Counted from the first letter of the stretch, positions 16,413 to 26,020 are shown. The stretch is DNA of 35,961 bases from Neisseria lactamica NS19 (GCA_000193795.2 AEPI01000022.1:1-35961), one strand, 5' to 3'. The notes: a model not told the origin generated them from the sequence alone. Program-made: numbers and translations.

Positions 16413-17761
16413 ATGTTGAATCCATCCCGAAAACTGGTTGAGCTGGTCCGTATTTTGGAAGAAGGCGGCTTTATTTTCAGCGGCGATTCCGTGCAGGCGA
16501 CGGAGGCTTTGCGCCGCGTGGACGGCAGTACGGAGGAAAAAATCATCCGTCGGGCGGAGATAATCGACAGAAACCGTATGCTGCGGGACACGTTGGAGCG
16601 TGTGCGTGCGGGGTCGTTCTGGTTGTGGGTGGCTGCGGCAACGTTTATGTTTTTTACCGGTTTTTCCGGCGCGTATCTTCTAATGGACAATCAGGGGCTG
16701 AATTTCTTTTGGTTTTGGCGGGCGTGTTGGGCATGAATACGCTGATGCTGGCAGTATGGTTGGCAACGCTGTTCCTGCGCGTGAAAGTAGGGCGGTTTTT
16801 CAGCAGTCCGGCGACGTGGTTTCGGGGCAAAAACCCTGTCAATCAGGCGGTGTTGCGGCTGTATGCGGACGAATGGCGGCAGCCTTCGGCGCGTTGGATT
16901 GCCGGAGCGGCTTCGCACAGCTTGTGGCTTTGCACATTGGGCGGGATGCTGGTGTCGGTATTGCTGCTGCTTTTGGTGCGCCAATATACGTTCAACTGGG
17001 AAAGCACGCTGTTGGGCAATGTCGCTTCGGTACGCGCGGTGGAAATGCTGGCGTGGCTGCCGTCAAAGCTCGGTTTTTCCGCGCCGGACGCGCGGGCGGT
17101 GGTCGGAGGCCGTCTGAACGGCAATATCGCCGATGCGCGCGCGTGGTCGGGCCTGTTGGTCGGCAGCATTGCCTGCTACGGCATCCTGCCGCGCCTGCTG
17201 GCTTGGGCGGCGTGTAAAATCCTTTTGAAAACAAGCAAAAACGGATTGGATTTGGAAAGACCCTATTATCAGGCGGTCATCCGCCGCTGGCAGAACAAAA
17301 TCGTCGATGCGGATACGCATCAGGAAACCGTGTCCGCCGTTTCGCCGAAAATCGTCTTGAACGATGCGCCGAAATGGGCGGTCATGCTGGAGACCGAGTG
17401 GCACGAAGGCACATGGTTTGAGGGCAGGCTGGCGCAGGAATGGCTGGATAAGGGCGTGGCGGCGAATCGTGAAGAAGTTGCCGCTTTGGAAGCCGAGTTG
17501 AAACAGAAGCCGGCGCAACTGCTCATCGGTGTGCGCGCCCAAACCGTGCCGGACCGCGGCGTGTTGCGGCAGATTGTGCGGCTTTCGGAAGCGGCGCAGG
17601 GCGGGGCGGTGGTGCAACTTTTGGCGGAACAGGGGCTTTCAGACGGCCTGTCGGAGACGTTGGAACATTGGCGTAACGCGCTGACCGAATGCGGCGCGGC
17701 GTGGCTGGAGCCCGACAGGGCGGCGCAGGAAGGCCGTCTGAAAGCCGGCAAACACACCTGA
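16413..17761 (+). pseudogene. DUF2868 family membrane protein, frameshifted
   Basis: Frame one from ATG 16413 gives MLNPSRKLVELVRILEEGGF and continues through a membrane helix (FWLWVAAATFMFFTGFSGAY) to MDNQGLNFF. It then reads WFWRACWA and stops. The natural continuation, LVLAGVLGMNTLMLAVWLAT, is in another frame. One extra T in TTCTTTTGG (T4 at 16707-16710) would restore a continuous protein of about 449 residues. The remainder has further membrane helices near SLWLCTLGGMLVSVLLLLL and WSGLLVGSIACYG and a soluble C-terminal domain with LIGVRAQTVPDRGVLRQIV. DUF2868 genes often precede a DUF3482 GTPase gene, as here. Function is unknown. It may be a real lesion or an assembly error. Confidence 0.83.
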
Positions 17762-17964
17762 CTCGCCCTACCAAGCCGCCATTCTGAAAAACCGTTTGAA
17801 AATCTGTTTTTTAAAAAAAATAGGCATTCCGTTGATGCAACCCCGATTAATCGGACAAAATACCTTTATATTCAATGTTATCAATTTCTACCCGGACGGA
17901 AATAAGCGGCTTTTCCCTTGCAAACGGACGGAATCGACCGGGCATTCAAACACAGCTAAAAAAT

Positions 17965-19308
17965 ATGATGGATAAACAACCTCTTTCCCTAGCCGTCGTC
18001 GGGCACACCAATACCGGCAAAACTTCGCTTTTGCGTACCCTGTTGCGCGACAGCGGGTTCGGCGAAGTCAAAAACGCCCCGTCCACCACGCGTTATGTCG
18101 AAGAAGCCGCGATTGCCGACGGCGGCGACACGCTGCTGAACCTGTACGACACGCCCGGACTCGAAGACGCGGGCGGCGTTTTGGAATGGCTGGAAACCCA
18201 TACGGATACGCGTTCAGACGGCATCGAGCGGCTGCAGCAATTCCTCGGCAGCCACGGCGCGTATCACGATTTCAACCAAGAAGCCAAAGTGCTGCGGCAG
18301 CTTTTGCACAGCGATGCGGCGTTGTACGTCATCGACGCGCGCGAGCCGGTTCTCGGCAAATACAGGGATGAACTGATTATCCTGTCGTGGTGCGCCAAAC
18401 CGATTATGCCCGTGTTCAACTTTACCGGCGGACAGCTTCCCGAAGCGTGGACGGCTATGCTGGCGCGGAGAAACCTGCACGTTTTCGCAGGGTTCGACAC
18501 TGTTGCCTTTGATTTTGAAGGTGAATTAAATCTATGGAACAAACTTGCCACTATGCTGCCGCAACAAGGCATCATCGACCGCCTGACCGCCGCCCGCCGC
18601 CGCGAATGGACGCGTTTGGACAAAGAAGCGCGGCACGAAATCGCCGACTTTTTAATTGATGCCGCCGCGTTCAGGCAGGAAGTGGGCGAAAACGGCGATA
18701 CAGCCCCCGTGTTGCGCGAGATGCAGGCAGAAATCCGCCGGCTCGAACAGCAGATGCAGCAGCGGCTGTTTGCCCTCTACCGCTTCTACTACAACGAAAT
18801 CGACGGCGGCGACCGGATGCCGCAAGCCTTCCGCCAAGACCCGTTCGACAGCGAATTGCTCAAGCAATACGGCATCCGCACCGGCACGGGCGCGGCAACC
18901 GGCGCACTCATCGGCTTGGGGCTGGACATCGCCACGTTCGGCGGTTCGCTCGGCTTGGGTACGGCAATCGGCGGTTTTTTGGGCGGCATCCTGCCCAATA
19001 CCCGCACCATTTCCGACAAACTCGCCGGCCGCCAAACCTTACACATAGATTCCGAAACCCTGACCCTACTCGCCGCCCGCGCCCTCGGTTTGCTCCACGT
19101 CCTGCAAACGCGCGGACACGCGGCGCAATCGCAAGTCGGGTTGCACAGCCTTAAAGCCCCTTGGATGCCGGACAAACTCCCGCCCGAACTCCACAAAGCC
19201 CGCAGCAGGTGGAAATGGTCGTCCCTCAATACGCACCGCCCCGAAACCAGCCGCGCCGAACGCAGGGAATATGCGGAGAAGCTCGGGATACGTTTGGCGG
19301 GCAAATAA
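17965..19308 (+). CDS. DUF3482 family GTPase
   Basis: A 447-residue protein with a Ras-like G domain at the N terminus. The P loop is GHTNTGKTS (residues 13-21) and the G3 motif is DTPG in LYDTPGLED. A long helical DUF3482 region follows, with a glycine-rich hydrophobic hairpin (GALIGLGLDIATFGGSLGLG and on to GGFLGGILP, about residues 312-345) that could insert in a membrane. I start at ATG 17965; an open frame upstream lacks a ribosome site. The neighbouring DUF2868 membrane protein gene is its usual partner and is frameshifted here. The cellular role is unknown. The bidirectional terminator at 19381 follows. Confidence 0.85.
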   Translation: MMDKQPLSLAVVGHTNTGKTSLLRTLLRDSGFGEVKNAPSTTRYVEEAAIADGGDTLLNLYDTPGLEDAGGVLEWLETHTDTRSDGIERLQQFLGSHGAYHDFNQEAKVLRQLLHSDAALYVIDAREPVLGKYRDELIILSWCAKPIMPVFNFTGGQLPEAWTAMLARRNLHVFAGFDTVAFDFEGELNLWNKLATMLPQQGIIDRLTAARRREWTRLDKEARHEIADFLIDAAAFRQEVGENGDTAPVLREMQAEIRRLEQQMQQRLFALYRFYYNEIDGGDRMPQAFRQDPFDSELLKQYGIRTGTGAATGALIGLGLDIATFGGSLGLGTAIGGFLGGILPNTRTISDKLAGRQTLHIDSETLTLLAARALGLLHVLQTRGHAAQSQVGLHSLKAPWMPDKLPPELHKARSRWKWSSLNTHRPETSRAERREYAEKLGIRLAGK

Positions 19309-19380
19309 TGCCGTCTGAAGCCGGTTTGCGGCTGCCGGGCGGGCGTGCAATCGGGACGGGGTGCTGCGGACGGCGGTAAA

Positions 19381-19413
19381 AAAACGGGTTCTGCAACATA
19401 CAGAACCCGTTTT
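19381..19413. terminator. Bidirectional terminator between the GTPase gene and infB
   Basis: AAAACGGGTTCTG and CAGAACCCGTTTT are perfect 13-base arms around 7 bases. A-runs and T-runs lie on both sides, so it can stop transcription from either strand. Confidence 0.85.
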
Positions 19414-19416
19414 CCG

Positions 19417-19443
19417 ATGCCGTCTGAACGCTTCAGACGGCAT
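19417..19443. terminator. DUS inverted-repeat terminator of infB
   Basis: ATGCCGTCTGAA, three bases, TTCAGACGGCAT, with T-runs outside. It is 16 bases from the infB stop and backs up the 19381 terminator. Confidence 0.75.
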
Positions 19444-19458
19444 TTTTCCGCATCAAAA

Positions 19459-22362
19459 TCACAGGGTGCGTGCCACTTCGACGATGTCGAAGCATTCCAG
19501 TTGGTCGCCTTCCATAATTTCATTGAAGCCTTTAATCATCAGGCCGCACTCGAAGCCCATACGGACTTCTTTAACATCGTCTTTGTAGCGTTTCAAAGAC
19601 GACAGCTCGCCGGTATGGATGACCACGTTGTTGCGGATGAGGCGGATATGGGAATCGCGTTTGACCACGCCGTCGGTAACCATACAGCCTGCAATGTTGC
19701 CGACTTTGGAAACGCTGATGACCTGACGGATTTCGACCGTGCCGGTAACCTGTTCTTTCTCTTCCGGGGAAAGCATACCGCTCATCGCCGCCTTCACGTC
19801 GTCGATGGCATCGTAGATGATGTTGTAGTAGCGGATTTCCACGTTTTCATTTTCGGCAAGTTTGCGCGAAGAGGCATCTGCACGCACGTTAAAGCCGATA
19901 ATGAACGCCCCGGACGCGATGGCCAAGTTGACATCCGATTCGGTAATGCCGCCCACGCCGCTGTGCAATACGTTCACTTTCACTTCGTCTGTGGACAGTT
20001 TTTTCAAGCTGCCCGCCAAAGCCTCGTAAGAACCTTGCACGTCTGCCTTGATGATGACCGACAAAGATTGGGCTTGGGTTTCGCCCATATTGTTGAACAT
20101 ATTTTCCAGCTTCGCCGCCTGCTGTTTGGCAAGGCGCACGTCGCGGTATTTGCCTTGGCGGAAGAGGGCGATTTCGCGCGCTTTTTTCTCGTCCGCCAAC
20201 ACCATCGCGTCTTCGCCTGCGTTCGGTACGTCGGACAAGCCGAGGATTTCGACGGGGATAGACGGACCGGCTTCATTGATGGCTTTACCGTTTTCGTCAA
20301 CCATCGCACGGATTTTACCGAACGCGGTACCGGCCAGCAGCATATCGCCTTTTTTCAGCGTACCGCTTTGTACCAAGAGGGTGGCAACCGCACCGCGGCC
20401 TTTGTCCAGACGGGCTTCGACGATAATGCCTTTTGCAGGTGCATCGACCGGGGCGGCCAGTTCCAAAACTTCGGCTTCGAGCAAGACGGCTTCGAGCAGC
20501 GCGTCGATGTTTGTCCCTTTTTTGGCGGAAACGTCGATGAATTGAACCGTGCCGCCCCAATCGTCGGGGATGACTTCGTGTTGGGTCAGTTCCTGACGGA
20601 TGCGTTCGGGATTGGCTGTATCTTTATCGATTTTATTGACGGCTACCACAATCGGAACACCTGCCGCTTTGGCGTGGGCAATCGCTTCGATGGTTTGCGG
20701 CATCACACCGTCGTCTGCGGCAACCACGAGAATCACGATGTCGGTCGCTTTCGCGCCGCGGGCGCGCATAGCGGTAAACGCTTCGTGGCCCGGGGTATCC
20801 AAGAAGGTAATCACGCCGCGCGGCGTTTTGACGTGGTACGCGCCGATGTGCTGCGTAATGCCGCCCGCTTCGCCCTGCACCACTTTGGCGCGGCGGATGT
20901 AGTCCAGCAGCGAGGTTTTACCGTGGTCGACGTGCCCCATCACGGTAACCACCGGCGGGCGCGGCAATGCTTCGGCTTCCACCGCTTCCGCGCCCTCGTC
21001 CAAGAATGCTTCCGGATCGTCCGCTGCGGCAGGTTTGCCGATATGGCCGAGTTCTTCCACCACGATCAGGGCGGTGTCTTGGTCGATGGATTGGTTGATG
21101 GTTACCATCATGCCCATCTTCATCAGGGCTTTGACCACTTCCACGCCTTTGACCGCCATTTTGTGTGCCAAATCGGCAACGGTAATGGTTTCGGGAACTA
21201 AAACTTCGTGTACGACAGGTTCGGTTGGCGCTTGGAAGGCGTGCTGGTTTGGCTCGAGTTTGAGTTTTTTGCCTTTTTTACCGCCGCGTACGCGCTCGTC
21301 GTCGCCGTTGCGGGCATTGTTGCGGTCGCGACCGCCTTTCGCACCTTTGCCGCCTTTGCCTTTGGCATTGCGGCCTTGACTTTCGTCGTCGCGGTTGCGG
21401 CGGTCTTCTTTTTTGGCTTTTGCCGGGTTGGCAGGTTTGTTTTCGACGGCCGGAGCGGCTGCCTGCGGTTTCTCGGCAGGCTTGGCGGGACGCTGTCTGC
21501 CGGTTTTGGCTTCCTGTGCGGCTTTTGCCTGTTGTTCTGCCTGTTGTTTCATGGCTTCACGGCGCGCCTGGCGTTCCTGTTTCTCTTTCAACAGTGCTTC
21601 CTGGTGGGCGCGAAGTGCGGCGGCGCGCCGCGCCTCTTCGTCGCGTTGCGCCTGTTCTTCCGCGCTGACCACGGGTTGCGGAGCGGCGGGTGCGGCAGGT
21701 TTCGCCGGTTTTTTGGCATCTTTGCCTTTGCCGCTTCGCTCGTGTTTCGGCTTGGCGGCTTTTTCTTTGGATTCGGCGGGTTTTTCAGACGGCATTTTGC
21801 CGGCTTGGGCTTTTTCTGCTTTGCTTTCTTCGGCGGGTTTGGTTTTCGCCGCAACGGCTGCGGTTTCGGCTTTTGCTTTGGCGGCGGGGGATTCCTGCTC
21901 GGCAGGTTTGGCTTTGCCGCCGGCTTTTGCCGCTTTCAGTTTTGCCGCTTCCGCTTCCGCCTTGGCGCGTGCTTCTGCGCGTGCGGCAGCTTCGGCTTGG
22001 GCTTTTGCCGCGTCTTCTGCCGTCTGCTCTGGCTGAGCAGGTGCGGCTTGGATTTGGGCGGCTTTTACCTGTGCTGCCAATTCTTCGGCAGAAGGAATGT
22101 TGACAGTGCGTCCGCGTTTGCGTGTTTCGACTTTTACGCCGTCGACGGTGCTGACTTCGGTTTTGGTGCGGCGGATGCTGATGGTGCTGCTGTTGCCGCC
22201 GTTTTTCTTGGTCAGATAGGCGTTTAGAAGTTGTTTGTCGTCCAGCGTCAGGGAATCGCCGCCGCCGGTTTTGCCGACACCTGCTTCTTTTAATTGTTTC
22301 AACAGGTCTTCGACGGGGCGTTTCAGTTCGGCGGCAAATTGTTCTACGGTTGTGTTATTCAT
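19459..22362 (-). CDS. infB: Translation initiation factor IF-2
   Basis: A 967-residue GTPase that places initiator fMet-tRNA on the 30S subunit and promotes subunit joining. The N-terminal IF2N domain (residues 1-50) is followed by a second IF2-associated region and a long Ala/Lys/Glu-rich linker (about 100-370). The G domain begins at about residue 470 with GHVDHGKTS, followed by DTPGHEAF and NKID. Domains II to IV (including the fMet-tRNA binding C terminus) are complete, ending VEVARTL. It is the last gene of rimP-nusA-infB, 12 bases after nusA. The linker is long and low in complexity, as usual in Neisseria. Confidence 0.97.
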   Translation of the reverse strand: MNNTTVEQFAAELKRPVEDLLKQLKEAGVGKTGGGDSLTLDDKQLLNAYLTKKNGGNSSTISIRRTKTEVSTVDGVKVETRKRGRTVNIPSAEELAAQVKAAQIQAAPAQPEQTAEDAAKAQAEAAARAEARAKAEAEAAKLKAAKAGGKAKPAEQESPAAKAKAETAAVAAKTKPAEESKAEKAQAGKMPSEKPAESKEKAAKPKHERSGKGKDAKKPAKPAAPAAPQPVVSAEEQAQRDEEARRAAALRAHQEALLKEKQERQARREAMKQQAEQQAKAAQEAKTGRQRPAKPAEKPQAAAPAVENKPANPAKAKKEDRRNRDDESQGRNAKGKGGKGAKGGRDRNNARNGDDERVRGGKKGKKLKLEPNQHAFQAPTEPVVHEVLVPETITVADLAHKMAVKGVEVVKALMKMGMMVTINQSIDQDTALIVVEELGHIGKPAAADDPEAFLDEGAEAVEAEALPRPPVVTVMGHVDHGKTSLLDYIRRAKVVQGEAGGITQHIGAYHVKTPRGVITFLDTPGHEAFTAMRARGAKATDIVILVVAADDGVMPQTIEAIAHAKAAGVPIVVAVNKIDKDTANPERIRQELTQHEVIPDDWGGTVQFIDVSAKKGTNIDALLEAVLLEAEVLELAAPVDAPAKGIIVEARLDKGRGAVATLLVQSGTLKKGDMLLAGTAFGKIRAMVDENGKAINEAGPSIPVEILGLSDVPNAGEDAMVLADEKKAREIALFRQGKYRDVRLAKQQAAKLENMFNNMGETQAQSLSVIIKADVQGSYEALAGSLKKLSTDEVKVNVLHSGVGGITESDVNLAIASGAFIIGFNVRADASSRKLAENENVEIRYYNIIYDAIDDVKAAMSGMLSPEEKEQVTGTVEIRQVISVSKVGNIAGCMVTDGVVKRDSHIRLIRNNVVIHTGELSSLKRYKDDVKEVRMGFECGLMIKGFNEIMEGDQLECFDIVEVARTL

Positions 22363-22374
22363 CTGTACCCCCTT

Positions 22375-23877
22375 TTATTTGTCTTCGGTAAACCAGTGTT
22401 CGCGCGCGGTCAGGATGACGGCTTTGGCGGTTTCTTCATCGATGCCGGTAATTTCAATCAGCTCATCGACGGACAGTTCCGCCAAGTCGTCGCGTTCGGT
22501 AATGCCGGCTTCGGCAAGGTTGCGGAGCATATCCGCATCCACGCCTTCGAGGTTGCGCATATCTTCGGACACTTCGCCCAGTTTTTCTTCGGCGGCAATC
22601 GCCATCGTCAGGATGGCATCGCGGGCGCGGTTGCGGAGCATATCGACGATTTCTTCGTCAAATCCTTCAATGGCAAGCAGTTCGGCGGCAGGAACATAGG
22701 CGACTTCTTCCAATGTTGCGAAACCTTCCTGAACCAGTACGTCGGCGGTTTCTTCGTCCACGTTCAAGTGATCCATAAACAGGCGGCGGATGGCGGCATC
22801 TTCTGCCGCATTGCGTTCGTCTGCCTCGGCGGAAGTCATAATGTTGAGCTGCCAGCCGGTCAAATCGGAGGCGAGGCGCACGTTTTGACCTCCGCGCCCG
22901 ATGGCGAGCGCGAGCTGGTCTTCGGCAACGATGACATCGACGGCGTGTTTGTCTTCATCGATGACGATACGGCCGACTTCGGCGGGCGAGAGCGCGCTCA
23001 TCACGAATTGCGCGGTTTCGGGCGACCAAAGGACGACATCGATGCGTTCGCCGGACAATTCGTTGCTGACTGCGTTGACGCGCGAACCGCGCACGCCGAT
23101 ACAGGTGCCTTGCGGATCGATGCGCTGGTCGTTGGCTTTGACGGCAACTTTGGCACGCTGGCCCGGGTCGCGGGCGACAGCGCGGATTTCAAGCATACCG
23201 TCTGCAATTTCAGGTACTTCATTGGCGTACAGTTTGACGAGGAAATCGCCGGAAGTACGGCTCAGGATGATTTGTTTGCGGCCGGTGTTGCCGATTTCTT
23301 CGACGCGCAGGAAGAGGGCGCGGATGCGGTCGCCGCTGCGGAAGTTTTCGCGCGGAATCATTTGGTCGCGCGGAATCAGCGCATCCAGTTTGCCGGCGAC
23401 GACTTCGACGATGATGCCGTGGCGTTCGACACGTTTGACCGTGCCGGCAACGATGTCTTCCCGGGTGGCGAGAAATTCGTTCAGGTTTTGTTCGCGTTCG
23501 GCATCGCGGATGCGTTGCAGGATGATTTGTTTGGCGGTTTGGGCGGCTTGGCGGCCGAAGCCTTCGTTGGGCAGCTGCTCTTCGTAGTATTCGCCGATTT
23601 GGATGGCGGTGCCGGGGATTTCCTCTTGGATTTCCTCGATGGTTTTTTCTACGTCGGGGTAAGTGTAGTCTTCGTCGGCGACAATCAGCCAGCGGCGGAA
23701 GGTTTGGTATTCGCCGGTATCGCGGTCGATTTGTACGCGCACGTCCATATGTTCGCGCCCCGCTTTTTTCTTGGCGGCGGTAGAGAGTGCGAATTCCAGG
23801 GCTTGGAAGACGACTTCGGCATCAACGTTTTTTTCGCTTGCCAGTGCTTCTGCCAGTTGCAACATTTCACGGCTCAT
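22375..23877 (-). CDS. nusA: Transcription termination/antitermination factor NusA
   Basis: A 500-residue RNA polymerase-associated factor that enhances hairpin pausing and termination and takes part in antitermination. Order: N-terminal RNAP-binding domain (1-125), S1 domain (about 135-200), two KH domains (about 210-345, with GACIGVRGSRVNAV-like and AIGRGGQNVRLAS motifs), then two acidic helix-hairpin-helix repeats (about 360-500) as in E. coli. I start at MSREMLQLAEAL (ATG 23877), because GGAG lies nine bases upstream; an in-frame ATG five codons earlier overlaps that site. It is 27 bases after rimP. Being a termination factor, it may act on the leader hairpin of its own operon (see 24361). 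Confidence 0.96.
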   Translation of the reverse strand: MSREMLQLAEALASEKNVDAEVVFQALEFALSTAAKKKAGREHMDVRVQIDRDTGEYQTFRRWLIVADEDYTYPDVEKTIEEIQEEIPGTAIQIGEYYEEQLPNEGFGRQAAQTAKQIILQRIRDAEREQNLNEFLATREDIVAGTVKRVERHGIIVEVVAGKLDALIPRDQMIPRENFRSGDRIRALFLRVEEIGNTGRKQIILSRTSGDFLVKLYANEVPEIADGMLEIRAVARDPGQRAKVAVKANDQRIDPQGTCIGVRGSRVNAVSNELSGERIDVVLWSPETAQFVMSALSPAEVGRIVIDEDKHAVDVIVAEDQLALAIGRGGQNVRLASDLTGWQLNIMTSAEADERNAAEDAAIRRLFMDHLNVDEETADVLVQEGFATLEEVAYVPAAELLAIEGFDEEIVDMLRNRARDAILTMAIAAEEKLGEVSEDMRNLEGVDADMLRNLAEAGITERDDLAELSVDELIEITGIDEETAKAVILTAREHWFTEDK

Positions 23878-23904
23878 TTTGAATATCTCCAATATTGTTG
23901 TGTT

Positions 23905-24336
23905 TTAGAATTTGAATTCGGGGCGCAGGCGGGCTTTGTCGATGTTGTCCAACCCGATTTGCACGGTTTTGCCGTCGAAGGAAACGGCGACGGTATCGTT
24001 TTCGCAGCCTTCGATTTTGCCGATAAAGTTTTTCTGTCCGTCTATCGGCAGGCGGGTTTTGATTTTTGCCTGCTGACCGGCAAAGCGTACGAAGTCGGCG
24101 GCTTTTTTCAGAGGACGGTCGAGTCCGGGACTGGAAATTTCCAGGTTTTTGTAGTCGATGTCTTCCACCATAAACACGCGGCTCAAATGGTTGCTGACGG
24201 TTGCGCAGTCTTCGACGGTAATGCCGCCTTCTTTGTCGATGAACACGCGCAATGTTCCTTGCGCGGTCAGTTCGAAATCGACCAGTTCGCAGCCCAGGCC
24301 GGGCAGGGTTTTTTCGAGGATGGTCTGAATATCCAT
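23905..24336 (-). CDS. rimP: Ribosome maturation factor RimP
   Basis: A 143-residue protein needed for 30S subunit maturation. The conserved core FIDKEGGITVEDC and SRVFMVEDIDY is followed by the signature LEISSPGLDRPL (residues about 83-94), and an SH3-like C-terminal domain ends RLRPEFKF. It starts at ATG 24336 with GGGAG upstream. It is the first gene of the rimP-nusA-infB operon. Confidence 0.95.
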   Translation of the reverse strand: MDIQTILEKTLPGLGCELVDFELTAQGTLRVFIDKEGGITVEDCATVSNHLSRVFMVEDIDYKNLEISSPGLDRPLKKAADFVRFAGQQAKIKTRLPIDGQKNFIGKIEGCENDTVAVSFDGKTVQIGLDNIDKARLRPEFKF

Positions 24337-24360
24337 ACGGCTCCCTAAAGTGCATAATAA

Positions 24361-24384
24361 AAAAATGGCCGGGCGGCCATTTTT
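24361..24384 (-). terminator. Leader hairpin with T-run, possible attenuator of rimP-nusA-infB
   Basis: AAAAATGGCC and GGCCATTTTT pair perfectly around GGGC. On the minus strand the hairpin is followed by seven T, 24 bases before the rimP ATG. It lies downstream of the likely -10 at 24409, so it would be inside the transcript leader. Confidence 0.7.
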
Positions 24385-24408
24385 CGTTGGGATTGAAAAA
24401 TTTTCGGG

Positions 24409-24414
24409 ATTATA
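24409..24414 (-). promoter_or_regulatory. Candidate -10 of the rimP-nusA-infB operon
   Basis: A consensus TATAAT in GGGTTATAATCC on the minus strand lies 73 bases before rimP. The hexamer 17 bases upstream (TTTCAT) is a weak -35. Confidence 0.45.
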
Positions 24415-24618
24415 ACCCTTTTTGCGGAGAAATGAAAGCGTTGATTTGTTTTATATTTTCCAATTTGAAAAAAATAGCTGTCCGGCAATGGTTTTTGAAG
24501 GGGGCGGCATTGCCGGCAAAATTTCCGGCAGATTCTGTTTTTTCCGTTTAATCTTTTTTGAATCAGCGCGTTGTTTCCTTTTCCGGCTGCCGGCGTTCCC
24601 CTGTCTTGCATAAAGACC

Positions 24619-24648
24619 GCCCCAAGCCTAAAATCGGGGCATTTTTTT
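24619..24648 (+). terminator. Hairpin with T7 immediately upstream of serC
   Basis: GCCCC and GGGGC flank a 12-base loop and are followed by ATTTTTTTG, only 20 bases before the serC ATG. It could be a leader attenuator or could end an unrecognised upstream transcript. Confidence 0.55.
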
Positions 24649-24668
24649 GACAGTTTGGGGGCTGTGTT

Positions 24669-25775
24669 ATGTCTCTTTATCCGATTTACAATTTTTCCGC
24701 CGGTCCCGCCGTATTGCCCGAAGCCGTGTTGGAAACGGCGCGTCAGGAAATGTCGGATTACAACGGTACGGGTTTTTCCGTGATGGAAATGAGCCACCGT
24801 TCGGATATGTTTTTGAGCATCCTGCATCATGCCGAACAAGACCTGCGGCAGCTTTTGAACATTCCGTCCAACTATAAAATCCTGTTTTTACAGGGCGGGG
24901 CGACCACGCAATTCAATATGGCGGTTCTGAATCTGGCACGCGGTTTCCGCACCGCCGACGCGGTGGTAACGGGCAACTGGAGCCATATCGCCTACGAGCA
25001 GATGGGGCGGCTGTCCGATACGGAAATCCGTTTGGCGGCGCACGGGGGCGGGCAATATGCCTATAAAAATCTGCCTGCGGTGGAAGATTGGGATGTCAAT
25101 CCGAATTCTGCGTTTGTTCATTTTGCGATTAATGAAACCGTAAACGGCCTGCAGTATCAAAACGTCCCCAAACTTTCAGACGGCCTGCCGCCGCTGGTGT
25201 GCGATATGTCGAGCGAGATTTTGTCGCGTGCGTTTGATGTATCCGATTACGGCTTGATTTATGCCGGCGCGCAAAAAAATATCGGTCCGGCCGGTGCGAC
25301 CGTGGTCATTATCCGCGAGAATTTGCTGGAACGTTGTCCGAACGATATTCCCGATGTGTTCAACTACCGTTCGCACATCAACCGCGACGGTATGTACAAC
25401 ACGCCTTCCACTTACGCGGTTTATATGTCGGGTTTGGTGTTCCGCTGGCTGCAAACGCAGGGCGGTGTGAAAAAAATTGAAGCGGTCAATCGGATAAAGG
25501 CGCAAACCTTGTACGAGGCGATAGACGGCAGCGGCGGTTTTTACATCAACGATATTCATCCTGATGCGCGCTCCAAGATGAATGTGGTCTTCAAAACCGC
25601 AAGCGAAGACTTGGACCGCCGTTTTGTGTTGGAAGCCGAGTTGCAGGGCTTGTGCCTGCTCAAAGGCTATAAAACCGTCGGCGGTATGCGTGCCAGCATT
25701 TACAATGCGATGCCGCTTGAAGGCGTGAACGCGTTGGCGGACTTTATGAAAGATTTCCAACGGCGTTACGGTTGA
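24669..25775 (+). CDS. serC: Phosphoserine aminotransferase
   Basis: A 368-residue PLP enzyme of class V aminotransferases. It converts 3-phosphohydroxypyruvate to phosphoserine in serine synthesis and acts in pyridoxine synthesis. The N terminus YNFSAGPAVLPEAVLETA and GTGFSVMEMSHRS are typical. The PLP lysine is K203 in YAGAQKNIGPAG. The C terminus (VGGMRASIYNAMPLEGV) contacts the substrate phosphate. The ribosome site GGGGG precedes the ATG at 24669. A DUS hairpin follows. Confidence 0.95.
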   Translation: MSLYPIYNFSAGPAVLPEAVLETARQEMSDYNGTGFSVMEMSHRSDMFLSILHHAEQDLRQLLNIPSNYKILFLQGGATTQFNMAVLNLARGFRTADAVVTGNWSHIAYEQMGRLSDTEIRLAAHGGGQYAYKNLPAVEDWDVNPNSAFVHFAINETVNGLQYQNVPKLSDGLPPLVCDMSSEILSRAFDVSDYGLIYAGAQKNIGPAGATVVIIRENLLERCPNDIPDVFNYRSHINRDGMYNTPSTYAVYMSGLVFRWLQTQGGVKKIEAVNRIKAQTLYEAIDGSGGFYINDIHPDARSKMNVVFKTASEDLDRRFVLEAELQGLCLLKGYKTVGGMRASIYNAMPLEGVNALADFMKDFQRRYG

Positions 25776-25780
25776 TGTCC

Positions 25781-25813
25781 CGATGCCGTCTGAAGCTGCT
25801 TCAGACGGCATCG
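25781..25813. terminator. DUS inverted-repeat terminator of serC
   Basis: CGATGCCGTCTGAAGC and GCTTCAGACGGCATCG are perfect 16-base arms around one base or a tight loop, six bases after serC. Confidence 0.8.
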
Positions 25814-26020
25814 GCTGTTTCGGCGTTCTTCTGCGGCGTTTGGGAGGCGGTAAGATTGTGCTGCCGGCGGCTATCCGTACTTTTCAATCCGGGCGTGATG
25901 CCGTTTGTGCCGGACTGTCCCGCCGGCGGCGCGGCCGGGTTTTTCCAATATGAAATGCTTTGCCCCGCTTTTCCGGCAAGGGCGTTTGCCGCCCGGTTTG
26001 AATCTTGCTTCCGATGTTTT
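25814..26020. other. Intergenic stretch between serC and eptA, left part
   Basis: I see no gene, RNA or repeat in this stretch. Confidence 0.4.

Noticed and set aside
19345..21201. A 618-codon plus-strand open frame
   Set aside because: It is antisense to infB, has no domain, and its composition is what the reverse of a GC-rich coding frame gives.
22294..24348. A 684-codon plus-strand open frame
   Set aside because: It lies antisense to nusA and rimP, which are certain genes; the protein is a low-complexity Phe/Gly/Asp-rich shadow.
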